From Thermoflexales bacterium (GTDB lineage: Bacteria; Chloroflexota; Anaerolineae; Fen-1058), in NCBI GenBank assembly GCA_030834835.1, contig JAUQXD010000698.1, positions 1-6,735 on the forward strand: DNA of 6,735 nucleotides, written 5' to 3'. Positions 5,485-6,735 of the stretch are shown piece by piece (position 1 is the stretch's first letter; each line of letters starts with the position of its first letter). Under the pieces are notes generated by a model. The model saw only the letters and a list, made by a program, of their open reading frames with translations, had not been told where the DNA came from and searched no databases. The position numbers and the translations under genes were made by a program.

Positions 5485-6735
5485 AGACTTCGAGTGATTA
5501 CCTGAAAAAGTGAATTTCTGTCCATCACCGTCCGCAGATCCAACACCACGCGATCATTCTCAATCCGCGCCACGACGGGCGGATCGCCGTGCCGCAGCCG
5601 CGCCAGAAAATCATCGGGGTTGGCGACGGTCAGCGTCACGAGTCTGGTGGGTAGTGTTTCGCCCGGCAATGATCCGCCGCCGATGGTGGATTGTCCATCA
5701 ATCACATCGGCGCTGAAGCCAGCCGAACAAAGTTGTGCTGCAAATTCGATGGCCTGTTGTTCGATCTCGATCAAAGGCAGACTGATCATACGCCACACGG
5801 GAATTTCGCGCAGGGCTTCGCCCTTCAGATAGTGTACCAGCGTCGCTGACAACGCCGCCAGATCGAGTTTGTCGATGCGCAGCGCCCGCGCTAATGGATG
5901 CTGCTTTAGCGGCGTGATGTACTGCGCCTGCCCGATGATAATTCCTGCCTGCGGACCGCCCAGCAATTTATCACCGCTGAAGCAGATCACGTGCGCGCCC
6001 GCCTGCACGGACTCTTGCACGGTCGGTTCGTGCTGTAAGCCATATTGCGTCGTATCGATCAACGCGCCGCTGCCCAGATCGTCGATGACGGGGATGCCCA
6101 TCCAATTGGCGAGTTCGACCAGTTCGGCGATGGGTACTTCGGTCGTGAAGCCGATGGTGCGGAAGTTGCTGGAATGTGCGCGCACGATGGCGGCCACGTC
6201 TTTGGTCACGAGCGCCATCTCGTAATCGCGGCGATGCGTGCGATTGGTCGTGCCGACTTCAATCATGTGTGCGCCGGACTGCGCCATCACATCGGGCACG
6301 CGAAAGCCACCGCCGATCTCGACGAGTTGGCCGCGCGAGATAATCGCGCCTTTGCCCGCCGCGAGTGCGCTTAAGGCCAACAAAGTTGCACCGGCATTGT
6401 TGTTGACCACCAACGCCGCCTCCGCGCCGGTGACGCGCTTGATCAGGTCTTCAACTGTGTCCATGCGCGAGCCACGTTCGCCGCGTTCCAGGCTGTATTC
6501 CAGATCGGAATAACCGGCGGCGGCGACCGTCATCGCTTCGATGGCCGATCGGGACAATGGTGCACGCCCTAAATTCGTGTGAATGATCACACCCGTGGCA
6601 TTGATCACCGATCGCGGTCGAGGCAGCGTCCATCGATCGAGCAGCGCTTTCGATCGGGCGAGCAGTTGATCGTGATCGGGAACGGGTTGATTGGCGCGGA
6701 CGATCGATCGGGCTTCGTCCAACGCCGCACGGATC
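5481..6735 (-). CDS. selA: L-seryl-tRNA(Sec) selenium transferase SelA (N-terminus outside the window)
   Basis: SelA is a PLP enzyme of the cytosol that converts Ser-tRNA(Sec) to Sec-tRNA(Sec) using selenophosphate, allowing UGA to be read as selenocysteine. The reading frame stays open to the window edge. A TTG at 6722 is a poor start because the codons before it continue the family sequence (IRAALDEAR), so I treat the gene as 5'-partial, missing about 45-50 codons against the usual 460 or so. Counting from 6722, conserved elements are VINATGVIIHTNLGRAPLS (39-57), YSDLEYSLERGERGSR (71-86), the VVNNNAGATLLAL region (105-117), VIDDLGSGAL (212-221), FSGDKLLGGPQAG (248-260) with Lys252 as the PLP lysine, and GGGSLPGETLPT (348-359). 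The last codons overlap the restriction-modification start by four bases. selB, selC and selD are not in view. Its presence implies selenoproteins elsewhere in the genome. Confidence 0.96.
   Translation of the reverse strand, partial: IRAALDEARSIVRANQPVPDHDQLLARSKALLDRWTLPRPRSVINATGVIIHTNLGRAPLSRSAIEAMTVAAAGYSDLEYSLERGERGSRMDTVEDLIKRVTGAEAALVVNNNAGATLLALSALAAGKGAIISRGQLVEIGGGFRVPDVMAQSGAHMIEVGTTNRTHRRDYEMALVTKDVAAIVRAHSSNFRTIGFTTEVPIAELVELANWMGIPVIDDLGSGALIDTTQYGLQHEPTVQESVQAGAHVICFSGDKLLGGPQAGIIIGQAQYITPLKQHPLARALRIDKLDLAALSATLVHYLKGEALREIPVWRMISLPLIEIEQQAIEFAAQLCSAGFSADVIDGQSTIGGGSLPGETLPTRLVTLTVANPDDFLARLRHGDPPVVARIENDRVVLDLRTVMDRNSLFQVITRSL

Noticed and set aside
5481..6722. TTG at 6722 as the selA start
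   Set aside because: The frame continues open to the window edge with residues that fit the SelA family, and the protein would lack about 45-50 N-terminal residues.

Overview
The window is a compact bacterial chromosomal segment in which every supported gene lies on the minus strand and is read from high to low coordinates. In transcription order it holds a 5'-truncated selA, a fused DNA methyltransferase-restriction endonuclease, tsaD, a FadA/PcaF-type thiolase and the first 166 codons of a UbiA-family prenyltransferase. Junctions are tight: a 4-base overlap, then gaps of 33, 62 and 28 bases. A single operon is therefore plausible. No gene-free stretch exceeds 62 bases, and I found no tRNA, rRNA, transposase or CRISPR array.

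The likely host is an environmental bacterium, tentatively Chloroflexota (Anaerolineae-like). This rests on the moderately high GC of the host genes, a selenocysteine pathway gene, and seven-base repeat arrays in the intergenic gaps. Similar heptanucleotide repeats are best known from cyanobacteria, but selA argues against a cyanobacterium. The assignment is an inference and no marker gene settles it.

Four genes look like vertically inherited chromosomal genes. SelA converts Ser-tRNA(Sec) to Sec-tRNA(Sec). TsaD makes the t6A37 modification of ANN-decoding tRNAs. The thiolase cleaves or forms 3-ketoacyl-CoA. The UbiA protein is a membrane prenyltransferase.

The exception is the 871-residue protein at 2869-5484. 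It joins a complete gamma-class N6-adenine methyltransferase of the PstI/BsuBI type to a complete PstI/BsuBI-type restriction endonuclease, in the order M-R, as one polypeptide. Its gene starts inside the selA stop codon (ATGA overlap) and ends 33 bases before tsaD. It has far fewer GATC tetramers and lower GC than its neighbours, so it looks like a horizontally acquired restriction-modification gene fitted into a housekeeping operon. At the seam, residue 555 is a methionine where free-standing PstI-type endonucleases begin. It is preceded by a GGAGA Shine-Dalgarno-like sequence, so the gene may yield both the fusion and a separate 317-residue endonuclease.

The two gaps downstream of tsaD hold short arrays of seven-base units. 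Each array includes the stop codon of the gene before it. One of them folds back on itself right next to the thiolase ribosome binding site.
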